This document shows, one piece after another, positions 40,430 through 48,027 of a DNA stretch of 51,446 nt. This DNA comes from a virus. The DNA is taken from the IMG/VR virus record IMGVR_UViG_3300003937_000240, positions 1-51,446 of that record. The stretch is one strand, 5' to 3'. The notes beneath the pieces are model-generated. The model ran no database searches. It worked only from the letters and a program-made list of their open reading frames with translations, and was not told the DNA's origin. Numbering within the stretch: the stretch's first letter is position 1; every line of letters starts with the position of its first letter. Both the position numbers and the translations under genes were made by a program.

Positions 40430-43341
40430 TTTTTTCTCCTTTTAAAAAACGTTTTATTGCTTATTGCTTTTAATAATCCTTCCCATCCACCTTCTTTTGG
40501 ATTCAATATTATTTGAACCCAATATTTGTCTTTTGTACTTTCCCAATTGACTGTATGCCAATGGTTTGGACCATTATGTAAAATAGGTATAACGTTACCA
40601 TTTTCATCTTCTCTATATTCATGCTCATAAACAATTTCCTCATGCCTATCTTTATTTAAATATTGTAACTTATAATTACTATTTTCCGATATTTCAAATG
40701 GAAATATTAAAACATATCCACTATCAATATGTGGTATAAAATCTACATCGCCATTTTGTACACTTAAGTAAGCACGTATTTCGGCTTTATGCTCACCTGA
40801 TTCTATTTTGGCTGCGTCAAGTACTCCAACCCAATCCATTTCACCCGTATGAAATAAGTCTTCATTAACTATATCATATACTGGATGCTCTTTTGGTATT
40901 CTATGATGTGTAATACCTTCATACCATACTTCGCCTATTGGCTTTTCTTTTAAAATCTTTTTATAAAAATCTTGAACACTATCTACTACTCCAGTTATTT
41001 GTGGCATTTCTATACAATAATCTTTATGCCAACCTTTTCCCGTAGTTTCAAGAAAATGTGGTTTAAGTTCAGGGAATACTTCTAGCAAATTCATTTGCCA
41101 CTTCGTTCCCTCATATGAACTATCCATATCTATACAGTATTTATATAATTCTACAGGATTAAAGTCAGGATCTGCTGGTAAACGAAGAAGATCTGCAATT
41201 TCTTCATAAGGTGGAGTATTTTCATATATAGGAATTAATCTATCTTTTATATCTTGTGGCAAATTGTTTGCTTTCATTTGACTTGGCATATCTACTGGCC
41301 ACCAATTCTTCAGATATGTTGGGAATACTGATGGAATTTCGTGTAAATGTAATACACTAAAAAATGTAACTACAGAATTTATATCAATAATAACATTTGG
41401 AAATTTAGAAAATATTTTTATGTTATCATATATCTTCCAATAATCAGATCTTCTTCTAATATAATCATTATATCCTTCAATTCCATCTAAAGATACAACT
41501 ACTAAAACCTGCCAAAAATGTGGTATATACTTAAGCACATTATGTTTACCTACTTTTAATTCTGTTGCATTCGTTTGATATTTTAATTGTATATTTTTGG
41601 CTTCATCTATTTCTATTAACCTATCTAATAGTTCATAATGCTTTTTCATAATAAGAGGTTCGCCACCAATGATTTTTAAATTATAAATGTGTGGAGCAAG
41701 TTCTATGATTTGATTATTAATTTCATCTACTGGTTTTTTCCTCATAGCATTTACAGATTTTTCGCGAGCATTTTCTTTATCACCCCATACGACATCATTC
41801 CATACATCGTTTTCAAATGCCATTTTAGTTCGTATTGAAGAACTCATATGATGACACATATGACAATCTAAGTTACATTCTATACCAAAAGATTTTACTT
41901 GTATTTCAAGAATTCTACCTTTAAATTCATATCCTTCACCTCTTTTAGTTCTTGCAGCACCTTCGAGAACATGTCTCCAAATTTGTTTTTCATTTTTATA
42001 AATGCTATTAGCTATTAATCTTCGTGAGGTTAATTTTTGACCCTTCTCATCATTTATGCATTTCTTACAATGATGATTAACAAATTCGTAATCAGATTGT
42101 TGATCTACCATTTCTCTACGAATATTTTCCATTGTACTTCCAGTCATCCATTCTTTAAGCGAAGTATCATGTAATGTATTTCCTTGTTTATATGGTAAAT
42201 ATTCAATTTCTTGAATTGGTCTTTGCTGATCGTCAAAGCCTTCATTAATGATAAAGGCCTCGCCATGTGCGAGCTGCTGTCGCTCACCAAAATTACATTG
42301 AGCATAGTTACCTTCTTCATCGGTAAATGCCATAATCCATGGAATACTACAAAACCAAATTTCATTATTTTCTATTTGTTCTATTAGTTTTTCAGTCACA
42401 ACACTGATTTCTATATTTTCAGCTTCCATCAATGCACCAAATTGATGTGGAATATCTCTCACAACTAATTCTGTTTCTAATGAAATCTTTCCATTTAATG
42501 TATCAATAGCTGTAAGAATTGGCATTATATCTTGTGCTTTTATTCCTCTCTTCCAATACCAATAACCACCATCTTTAGTAGGATTCTTTCTATGATAAAT
42601 TATCTTTTTGCCAAGCCATCTTGCTTCTTGAAATAATCTTGGAGCTGGGTCAAATGTATCTTTTGTATAAACATATGTTTTAAATTTGCCTAATAGATTA
42701 GGGACAGGAGATCTTAGATTGTTATGCTCAAAGTTTATATACTTCTGATGATAGGTTAATATACCATGGTCAGGATAATCATCTATTATTTTTTCTATAC
42801 CTTCGTAATACTCTGAATTTGTACCTAAAAATAAATGATCGAATTGAATATCTTCTTCAACTTCTTTGTATATAGGGAAATGTATTATCTTTTCAAAGTG
42901 TTCACCAACACCATTAGGATAAACATCTGTGTCACATAAATCGATAACCTCTGTTGGCTTAAAGAATTTTAGAGCTTTAGGATAATCTTTAGGGTGATTC
43001 TCTGAATAAACAGAAATAACTTTATTACCAAATAGTTTTTTAAGTGATTCTTTTTGTACTGATCTATAATCATTCCATCCCCAATGGGCTAAGGTCATCA
43101 TACTTCTACCCATAATCAATGTTATACAATCATCAGGGATATAATCATTATTAAATACTATATTTTTGCAATGGATATATTTGTCATTAAGAGATTCTGT
43201 ATAATCACCTGATGTAAAATCACGGTGCGTTATAACATATACCTGTGCGGGTATACCTTTTTCGTTTAGATGAGAGCAATATTCATAACTATAATAGAAT
43301 AGGCCATCACAAGGTTTACTCGTACATACTATGTTTAACAT
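40426..43341 (-). CDS. Fusion: glycosyltransferase-like, radical SAM and C-terminal oxygenase-like domains
   Basis: 971 residues in three parts. Residues 1-300 look like a GT-B (GT4-like) sugar transferase: MLNIVCTSKPCDGLFYYSYE, a FDPAPRLFQEARWLGKKII block near residue 230, and GGYWYWKRG. Residues 325-765 are a radical SAM protein with the auxiliary Cys set first (WFCSIPW, QCNFGER, HHCKKC), then CNLDCHMC at about 489-496 and IIGGEPLIMKKHYELLD, closely like copies A and B. The last 200 residues have FIPHIDSGYVLIFPF and a later NHWHTVNW, an HxD...H arrangement of double-stranded beta-helix Fe(II)/2-oxoglutarate or related oxygenases. It is the first gene of the operon, 21 nt after the predicted late start. 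Confidence 0.7.
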   Translation of the reverse strand: MLNIVCTSKPCDGLFYYSYEYCSHLNEKGIPAQVYVITHRDFTSGDYTESLNDKYIHCKNIVFNNDYIPDDCITLIMGRSMMTLAHWGWNDYRSVQKESLKKLFGNKVISVYSENHPKDYPKALKFFKPTEVIDLCDTDVYPNGVGEHFEKIIHFPIYKEVEEDIQFDHLFLGTNSEYYEGIEKIIDDYPDHGILTYHQKYINFEHNNLRSPVPNLLGKFKTYVYTKDTFDPAPRLFQEARWLGKKIIYHRKNPTKDGGYWYWKRGIKAQDIMPILTAIDTLNGKISLETELVVRDIPHQFGALMEAENIEISVVTEKLIEQIENNEIWFCSIPWIMAFTDEEGNYAQCNFGERQQLAHGEAFIINEGFDDQQRPIQEIEYLPYKQGNTLHDTSLKEWMTGSTMENIRREMVDQQSDYEFVNHHCKKCINDEKGQKLTSRRLIANSIYKNEKQIWRHVLEGAARTKRGEGYEFKGRILEIQVKSFGIECNLDCHMCHHMSSSIRTKMAFENDVWNDVVWGDKENAREKSVNAMRKKPVDEINNQIIELAPHIYNLKIIGGEPLIMKKHYELLDRLIEIDEAKNIQLKYQTNATELKVGKHNVLKYIPHFWQVLVVVSLDGIEGYNDYIRRRSDYWKIYDNIKIFSKFPNVIIDINSVVTFFSVLHLHEIPSVFPTYLKNWWPVDMPSQMKANNLPQDIKDRLIPIYENTPPYEEIADLLRLPADPDFNPVELYKYCIDMDSSYEGTKWQMNLLEVFPELKPHFLETTGKGWHKDYCIEMPQITGVVDSVQDFYKKILKEKPIGEVWYEGITHHRIPKEHPVYDIVNEDLFHTGEMDWVGVLDAAKIESGEHKAEIRAYLSVQNGDVDFIPHIDSGYVLIFPFEISENSNYKLQYLNKDRHEEIVYEHEYREDENGNVIPILHNGPNHWHTVNWESTKDKYWVQIILNPKEGGWEGLLKAISNKTFFKRRKK

Positions 43342-43367
43342 AACTTCTCAATTATCAATTATAGTTC

Positions 43368-43375
43368 TATTTATA
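43368..43375 (-). promoter_or_regulatory. T4-type late promoter for the minus-strand operon
   Basis: On the minus strand an exact TATAAATA, with predicted +1 near 43362, 21 nt before the ATG at 43341. The leader contains GAGAAG 2-7 nt before the start. It is the only strong promoter found for the 21-kb minus-strand operon. Confidence 0.7.
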
Positions 43376-43378
43376 TGT

Positions 43379-43386
43379 TATAAATA
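43379..43386 (+). promoter_or_regulatory. T4-type late promoter (outer) for the plus-strand block
   Basis: An exact TATAAATA, predicted +1 near 43392, about 23 nt before the desaturase ATG at 43415. Confidence 0.65.
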
Positions 43387-43396
43387 GGTATATAAT

Positions 43397-43404
43397 TATA
43401 AATA
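43397..43404 (+). promoter_or_regulatory. T4-type late promoter (inner) for the plus-strand block
   Basis: A second exact TATAAATA on the plus strand, predicted +1 near 43410, 5 nt before the desaturase ATG, leaving almost no leader. Confidence 0.6.
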
Positions 43405-43414
43405 AGTTGATAAT

Positions 43415-44056
43415 ATGAACTGGGAATTATTTGCGTGGGCAACAGGATTAGGATTCTTATGGTGCCAGGTAGTTACACACTATGCTGTTTCTGTAGGATT
43501 ACATAGATACTTTGCTCATCAACAATTTAAAACAAGTGTATTTCACGAGGTTGGCTTCATAATACTCATTATGATTGCTTGTGTTCGTACGCCTATTGGT
43601 TGGGTAGCAAGTCATAGAATGCATCATGCAGATCTTGAAGGACCATTAGATCCTCACGATGCTAAACAAATAGGTTATTGGAAAGTGGCACTTACAACAT
43701 GGAAGTTACCACATATACCAGTAAGATTTGCAAAAGATTTATACGATAATCCAAGGCTTGTATGGGCTCATAAGAATTGGGAAACATTCTTATGGTTATA
43801 TTGGGCCGTGTGTATGGCTATATCACCGTACTTCTGGTGGGCTGCAGCCTTTATGCCTTATGTATTTGCAAAGGTAGGATTTGGTATGTTAAATATATTT
43901 GGTCATTGGAATGGTCCTACTGATGGACCATGGATGAATTGGATTTTAGGCGGTGATGGTTATCACAAAGTACATCATGAGGAGCCACGTAGGTTAATAT
44001 TAGGTAAATACGATTTAGGTGGACATTTGGCGGATAGATTTTGGAAAAAGAATTAA
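43415..44056 (+). CDS. Compact fatty acid (acyl-CoA/acyl-lipid) desaturase
   Basis: 213 residues with all three histidine boxes of membrane delta-9 type desaturases: HRYFAH at 30-35, SHRMHH at 66-71 followed by DPHD, and HKVHH at 184-188. A GHW motif at 163-165 corresponds to the extra metal ligand region. Hydrophobic segments fit around residues 5-25, 44-62, 122-137 and 140-160, so it is an integral membrane di-iron enzyme adding a double bond to acyl chains. It is shorter than typical bacterial members (about 280-320), apparently from trimmed ends, but looks complete. Two late octamers precede it, placing it in virion-stage expression rather than with early metabolic genes. Confidence 0.88.
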   Translation: MNWELFAWATGLGFLWCQVVTHYAVSVGLHRYFAHQQFKTSVFHEVGFIILIMIACVRTPIGWVASHRMHHADLEGPLDPHDAKQIGYWKVALTTWKLPHIPVRFAKDLYDNPRLVWAHKNWETFLWLYWAVCMAISPYFWWAAAFMPYVFAKVGFGMLNIFGHWNGPTDGPWMNWILGGDGYHKVHHEEPRRLILGKYDLGGHLADRFWKKN

Positions 44057-44868
44057 AAAATAATAGATGGGTTGATGTTCCTATGACTGAAGATGTTTGG
44101 CATCTTTTGAAGGAACAACGTATATCCGATACTTATTACAAACGTGGGTCAGGGCAAGCAACTCAAGATTTAGATTGGGTTGAGGCTACACATCGTAATT
44201 GGGTTCATGACATTATTGATTTAAGCGAATTTCCTTATTGCTATGTTACAAATGGCAGTACTGATGCTATCCATCAATGGTTACTTAAAGAAGATCGTCA
44301 ATGGCAATACATTAAAGGTGAATACGAATATCCTAACATAATCGATGCTGGCACAGAGATTGATGATGATTTAGATAAACATAAAGTATTATACCTATCA
44401 AATCCATCTGCTCGTTGTGGTAATATTCATAATGACTTAAAAGATGTTGAGTGTCCAGTCATATTAGATTGTACATATATAAGTAGTACAAGCATACAAA
44501 GAATACATATACCAAAAAATACTGAACAAGTTATGTTTAGTTTCTCAAAAGGATTTGGTATGATAGGAAATAGATGTGGTTTAGTTTATACAAAAAAACC
44601 TCATAAGACATTACACATGCTAAAAGATTTTGAAAATTGGAATTATGCATCGGTAAAAACAATGGAACTTATTATGAGTAATTATACAGTTGATGAAATG
44701 TTTAATAGACATAGACAAACACAGATACACTTATGTAAAAAATATAGTTTAGTACCATCTGATTGTTTTTTTCTTGCAACATCAGGTGATCCATATTATA
44801 AAAAAAGAAGGCGAGCTAAAGGTAATCCAACAGCAAGACTTTGCTTAACTCCACTTATAGAATGGTAG
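44041..44868 (+). CDS. PLP-dependent aminotransferase-like protein (fold type I)
   Basis: 275 residues from TTG 44041 (16-nt overlap with the desaturase); ATG 44083 is the alternative, 14 residues shorter. TTG is preferred because the residues between (NNRWVDVPMTEDVW) read as real protein, but this is not certain. Motifs: VTNGSTDAIHQWL for phosphate binding, ILDCTYISST (PLP-ring Asp near 143), SFSKGFGMIGNRCGLVY with the likely Schiff-base Lys at about 170 and a conserved Arg at about 178. It is short for class I/II enzymes, with a reduced C-terminal domain, though Lys, Asp and Arg are present. It could supply an amine or amino acid to the following oxygenases. Confidence 0.68.
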   Translation: MEKELKNNRWVDVPMTEDVWHLLKEQRISDTYYKRGSGQATQDLDWVEATHRNWVHDIIDLSEFPYCYVTNGSTDAIHQWLLKEDRQWQYIKGEYEYPNIIDAGTEIDDDLDKHKVLYLSNPSARCGNIHNDLKDVECPVILDCTYISSTSIQRIHIPKNTEQVMFSFSKGFGMIGNRCGLVYTKKPHKTLHMLKDFENWNYASVKTMELIMSNYTVDEMFNRHRQTQIHLCKKYSLVPSDCFFLATSGDPYYKKRRRAKGNPTARLCLTPLIEW

Positions 44869-45791
44869 TACCAACTTACTTAGGTCTTACATTAGACGAA
44901 TTAAATCCAGACAACATTGCTGAATTAATTGCAAATGTGGGTGTAGTTGTTATACGTGATAGCGGAGCAACTCCTGAAGAATACGCTGAATGGTCTTTAG
45001 GTATAGGTTATCACTTAAGTCCAGAAATATGGTGTACTGATAAAGAACATTCAGATCTGTTTTGGACAGTAACAAATGAAATGGTTGATGATAGAAACCA
45101 AGGATTATTTGGTGACTATGAATTAGATTGGCATACTAATATGACTCCAGTTGCTGACGCAGAGGAAGTCATAGGTTTATATGCGAAGACAATAAGCTAT
45201 GAAACTGAAACATGGTTTGCTAGTTCAATACCATATTTTAATCAATTACCTGAAAAGAAACAAAATCTTTTAAGAGAATTAACAGTTGTACTTGACCCTA
45301 AAAGAACATTAGGTGTATATAAGCCAGCATGGCAGCCTAAGTTTGGACAAATATATGGAGAAGAAGTTCTACGAGAAATTCAAAAGAATAGAGAAACTCG
45401 TGAGGTTTTTAATGCATTAAATATGGAGCCTGAGAATAAACACAAATTTGGTGCATCTCGTGGTATAATGAATAATCATAGACTTGTACCTAAACATCCA
45501 TTAGGTGTCGAAGGTTTATTCTTTAGTCCATATGAGGTACACGGATTTTTAAAAGATGGTGAACCGTATGAACACTCAGAAGAATTATTTAATGAGTTAT
45601 GGAATGATTATGTATGTAATGATAGATACGTATATATGCATACGTGGCAAGAAGGAGATATAGCATTATTTGATAATGTAATAGGTATACATAGAAGACC
45701 AGATATACTTAAAGATAAGCCACGTAAACTATTACGAACTGCTACATGGTACAAATCACATATGAGGAAACACCACGACTATGTTGTATAA
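44862..45791 (+). CDS. TauD-like oxygenase homologue with HxN motif
   Basis: 309 residues from ATG 44862, which overlaps the previous stop; the longer TTG form at 44841 is less likely. It follows the TauD/TfdA fold: LELDWHTNMTP-type block at about 87-97, ASRGIMNNHRLVPKHP in the middle, and the distal GDIALFDNVIGIHRRPD with His 277 and a following Arg. In Fe(II)/2-oxoglutarate enzymes the first block is W-H-x-D/E. Here the acidic residue is Asn 93 (codon AAT), so one of the three metal ligands is changed. The same change occurs in the two tandem relatives downstream. Substrate unknown; could be a non-hydroxylating or altered-metal enzyme. Confidence 0.75.
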   Translation: MVVPTYLGLTLDELNPDNIAELIANVGVVVIRDSGATPEEYAEWSLGIGYHLSPEIWCTDKEHSDLFWTVTNEMVDDRNQGLFGDYELDWHTNMTPVADAEEVIGLYAKTISYETETWFASSIPYFNQLPEKKQNLLRELTVVLDPKRTLGVYKPAWQPKFGQIYGEEVLREIQKNRETREVFNALNMEPENKHKFGASRGIMNNHRLVPKHPLGVEGLFFSPYEVHGFLKDGEPYEHSEELFNELWNDYVCNDRYVYMHTWQEGDIALFDNVIGIHRRPDILKDKPRKLLRTATWYKSHMRKHHDYVV

Positions 45792-45794
45792 ATA
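45787..45794 (+). promoter_or_regulatory. T4-type late promoter octamer overlapping a stop codon
   Basis: An exact TATAAATAG. The upstream gene's stop TAA (45789-45791) is inside the octamer, and the ATG at 45800 is 5 nt beyond it, where +1 is predicted. It would give a leaderless transcript for the following oxygenase block. Confidence 0.6.
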
Positions 45795-45799
45795 GAAAT

Positions 45800-46429
45800 A
45801 TGAGAACAAAATATAAATTACCAACACATGGTGAATTAAAGCATATCAATATAGATCTTGATAAGCTTCAAGCTGCTACTGATAAGTTAGCTAATGACTA
45901 TGTTGATGTAAAGACCGCTAACAAAATGTTATGTGATAATCATATGGCATTGAGTAAATCTGTATACGATAATTTTGAACAAGTAAACTTAACCGAATTT
46001 GGCGGTGAAAAAGAATTAGAATATACAGATAGCATAAAAGAAAGATTAAGAAGAGGTGAGGAAAAACTATATAATAAGCCAAATGAAAAATATATAGGAA
46101 GCTATTTCGAAGAGATATGTAATCAGTTTGAATGTGATAAGATGAGAGTTCGTATCACTAAACTTGATCCACATACGAATGTTCCTATGCATATTGATTA
46201 TGATCCTACATATGCCACAAGAGTTATTATACCAGTTTATACAAATGAGAAAGTAAAGAATTTATTTAAAGTGAAAGGTGAAGAGATTGAAACACATTTA
46301 GAAGCAGGTAAAGCCTACTTCTTAAATACTGGGTTTGCTCATGGCGTATTCAATAAGAGCGACGAACCACGCATAGCCTTTATGTTTAGTTTGGACGGAC
46401 AAAATGACATTACAGATATTAGATTATAG
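45800..46429 (+). CDS. Fe(II)/2-oxoglutarate oxygenase-like protein (aspartyl/asparaginyl hydroxylase type)
   Basis: 209 residues from ATG 45800; an in-frame ATG at 45746 lies inside the previous gene and would add 18 unlikely residues. The core is MRVRITKLDPHTNVPMHIDY, with the HxD pair at residues 131 and 133, then RVIIPVYTN and GKAYFLNTGFAHGVFN with the distal His at 181, followed by EPRIAFMFSL containing the 2-oxoglutarate-binding Arg. This pattern is like aspartyl/asparaginyl beta-hydroxylases. It is flanked by TauD-like genes; the end overlaps the next gene by 26 nt. Protein or peptide side-chain hydroxylation is plausible. Confidence 0.72.
   Translation: MRTKYKLPTHGELKHINIDLDKLQAATDKLANDYVDVKTANKMLCDNHMALSKSVYDNFEQVNLTEFGGEKELEYTDSIKERLRRGEEKLYNKPNEKYIGSYFEEICNQFECDKMRVRITKLDPHTNVPMHIDYDPTYATRVIIPVYTNEKVKNLFKVKGEEIETHLEAGKAYFLNTGFAHGVFNKSDEPRIAFMFSLDGQNDITDIRL
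46404..46429 (+). repeat. 26-nt gene-overlap junction, copy 1
   Basis: Encodes the end of the upstream gene (ITDIRL, stop) and, in another frame, the start of the next gene (MTLQILDYS). Similar 26-nt junctions occur at 47200-47225 and 48002-48027. Confidence 0.7.
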
Positions 46430-47225
46430 CGACGATCAATTTACAGAATTAGCAAATAAAATAATCGAAGATGGATCAGTAGTACTCCATGAACAAAATC
46501 TAACACGAGCACAGCATGTTGAAGTATGCGAACGTTTTGGTGAGTGCGAGAAACAAGGATATTGGATGAATCCACCTGATACTCCAGAAATTAGTATTGT
46601 ATCTGGTCAAGTAGATGAAGATGGCAATTCTATTGGTATGTTTAGAGATCAAGAATTAGAATGGCATGTGAACGGTGCTGGTAGACATAAGCTAACAGAA
46701 TTTGTTGTATCATTATATTGTGTTGAGGAATGCGTAGATACAGTGCTCTCAATATGTAATTGGTCACATATGTTTGCTGATCTATCCAAAGAAGAACAAG
46801 ATTATTATCGAAGTATTGATGTACACCTTGATGGAAATGGTGTTACATTGTGGCCTAATAGTGATTATATGGGTAGAGAGCGGGAGTTTAATGTAAGTAA
46901 TGAATATTATAAAGAAGCTATTGAAGATGATGATAGACGACCGCTTATTGGTATTCATCCAATAGATGGCAAAGAATATTGTTATTTTCTTATTCAATAT
47001 TTAAAAGAAGCATATATTGGAAATAAGAAATTAGACATTAAAGAATTCTATGATGACTTATGGCCGAAAGTATTCAGATCAAAATATATGAAACATCACG
47101 TATTTAGAAGAGGCGACCTACTCTTTATGGACCAATTAAAGACGATTCATAGACGATCGCCTATACATTATATGGATAGAATGTTGTGGAGGACTGCGTT
47201 TGACTACTCAAATATTAGATTTTAG
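46404..47225 (+). CDS. TauD-like oxygenase homologue with HxN motif (tandem copy 1)
   Basis: 273 residues. The TauD pattern is intact except at the metal triad: EWHVNGAGRHK places His 88 and Asn 90 where H-x-D is expected. The distal block GDLLFMDQLKTIHRRSP has His 249, and Arg follows in RMLWRTAFDYS. Similarity to the next gene is high (TLYCVEECIDTVLSICNQ against SLYCVEECVDTVLSICNW; SKYMKHHVFRKGDLLFMDQL). The start codon lies in a 26-nt overlap with the previous gene. This same overlap is repeated at the next two junctions, pointing to tandem duplication. Substrate unknown. Confidence 0.75.
   Translation: MTLQILDYSDDQFTELANKIIEDGSVVLHEQNLTRAQHVEVCERFGECEKQGYWMNPPDTPEISIVSGQVDEDGNSIGMFRDQELEWHVNGAGRHKLTEFVVSLYCVEECVDTVLSICNWSHMFADLSKEEQDYYRSIDVHLDGNGVTLWPNSDYMGREREFNVSNEYYKEAIEDDDRRPLIGIHPIDGKEYCYFLIQYLKEAYIGNKKLDIKEFYDDLWPKVFRSKYMKHHVFRRGDLLFMDQLKTIHRRSPIHYMDRMLWRTAFDYSNIRF
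47200..47225 (+). repeat. 26-nt gene-overlap junction, copy 2
   Basis: Encodes FDYSNIRF-stop at the end of copy 1 and TTG-initiated MTTQILDFS at the start of copy 2. Nearly identical to 48002-48027. Confidence 0.85.
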
Positions 47226-48027
47226 TGATGAACAATTAAAAGAATTAGCTGAAGAAATTATAGCTACGGGTTCTGCTGTGTTGTACGATCAAGTATTGAC
47301 ACAAGAAGAATATGTCAAAATGGGTTATCGTATGGGTGAATGCGAAGGATATAATTACTTTATGAATCCTAAAGATCACCCAGAAATTAGTCTTGTAAGT
47401 GGACAAAAAGATGAAGATGGAAAACAGATAGGAGTATTTGGCGAAGGTGAATTACAATGGCACGCTAATGGTACAGCTCGTCATAAATTTGATCAAATAG
47501 TTGTAACACTATATTGTGTAGAAGAATGTATAGATACTGTATTATCAATATGTAATCAATGCGATGCATTTGCAGAATTATCTGAAAGAGATAAAGAAAG
47601 ATATAGAACTATAGATATTCAGCTTGATAATGTAACAGATGCTATATATAAGATATCTGACTATGATTTACCTGATCAGCCAGCGCCTGAAAATACTATT
47701 AACACAGGAGCTGAGTTTTATCAAGAGGATGTAGATAGAAGGCCATTAGTAGGTAAACATCCAATTGATGGTAGAGAATATTTATATTTCATGGTACCAT
47801 TTATTGTTGGCGCATTTGAAAGAGGTGAAAGAATTAATCATGAAGCTTTATATGATGAGTTATGGAGGAAGTTATTTAAATCGAAATATATGAAACATCA
47901 TGTATTTAGAAAAGGTGACTTATTGTTTATGGACCAATTACATACTACACACAGGCGGTCCCCTGTTAAAGACACAAAGCGTATGTTATGGAGGTTAGCA
48001 TTTGACTACTCAAATATTAAATTTTAG
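47200..48027 (+). CDS. TauD-like oxygenase homologue with HxN motif (tandem copy 2)
   Basis: 275 residues with TTG start at 47200 inside the 26-nt overlap. TTG is chosen because the start region MTTQILDFSDEQ aligns with the ATG-initiated copy 1. QWHANGTARHKFDQI gives His 88 and Asn 90 in place of H-x-D. The distal block GDLLFMDQLHTTHRRSP and the WRLAFDYS Arg region are intact. It differs from copy 1 mainly in a central loop (residues about 145-175), where an insertion QPAPENTINTGAEF appears. It is next to the shorter third copy and belongs to the same tandem family. Confidence 0.75.
   Translation: MTTQILDFSDEQLKELAEEIIATGSAVLYDQVLTQEEYVKMGYRMGECEGYNYFMNPKDHPEISLVSGQKDEDGKQIGVFGEGELQWHANGTARHKFDQIVVTLYCVEECIDTVLSICNQCDAFAELSERDKERYRTIDIQLDNVTDAIYKISDYDLPDQPAPENTINTGAEFYQEDVDRRPLVGKHPIDGREYLYFMVPFIVGAFERGERINHEALYDELWRKLFKSKYMKHHVFRKGDLLFMDQLHTTHRRSPVKDTKRMLWRLAFDYSNIKF
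48002..48027 (+). repeat. 26-nt gene-overlap junction, copy 3
   Basis: Encodes FDYSNIKF-stop and, in the other frame, TTG-initiated MTTQILNFS. Almost identical in sequence to 47200-47225. Confidence 0.85.

Larger units (their letters stand above)
43367..43387 (+). repeat. Palindromic divergent late promoter: 9-bp inverted repeat, 3-nt loop
   Basis: CTATTTATA, TGT, TATAAATAG: arms are exact reverse complements. Each arm holds the TATAAATA octamer, one per strand, between the divergent operons. The two octamers are only 3 nt apart, so the two promoters cannot both be occupied at once. Confidence 0.75.

Noticed and set aside
41138-41145. Minus-strand TATAAATA inside the 971-residue gene
   Set aside because: It falls within conserved coding sequence (Leu-Tyr-Lys-Tyr) far from any downstream start, so most likely a chance match.
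22367-43341. Phage DNA base hypermodification as the main role of the island (carbamoyltransferase, glycosyltransferases, QueC-like enzyme)
   Set aside because: No thymidylate/hydroxymethylase, TET/JBP-like oxygenase, DNA-binding or DpdA gene was seen, and late control fits poorly with replication-time nucleotide modification. Kept only as an alternative.
45746-45799. Longer start at 45746 for the HxD oxygenase
   Set aside because: The extra 18 residues lie inside the previous gene; the start at 45800 follows a late octamer directly and begins a plausible protein.
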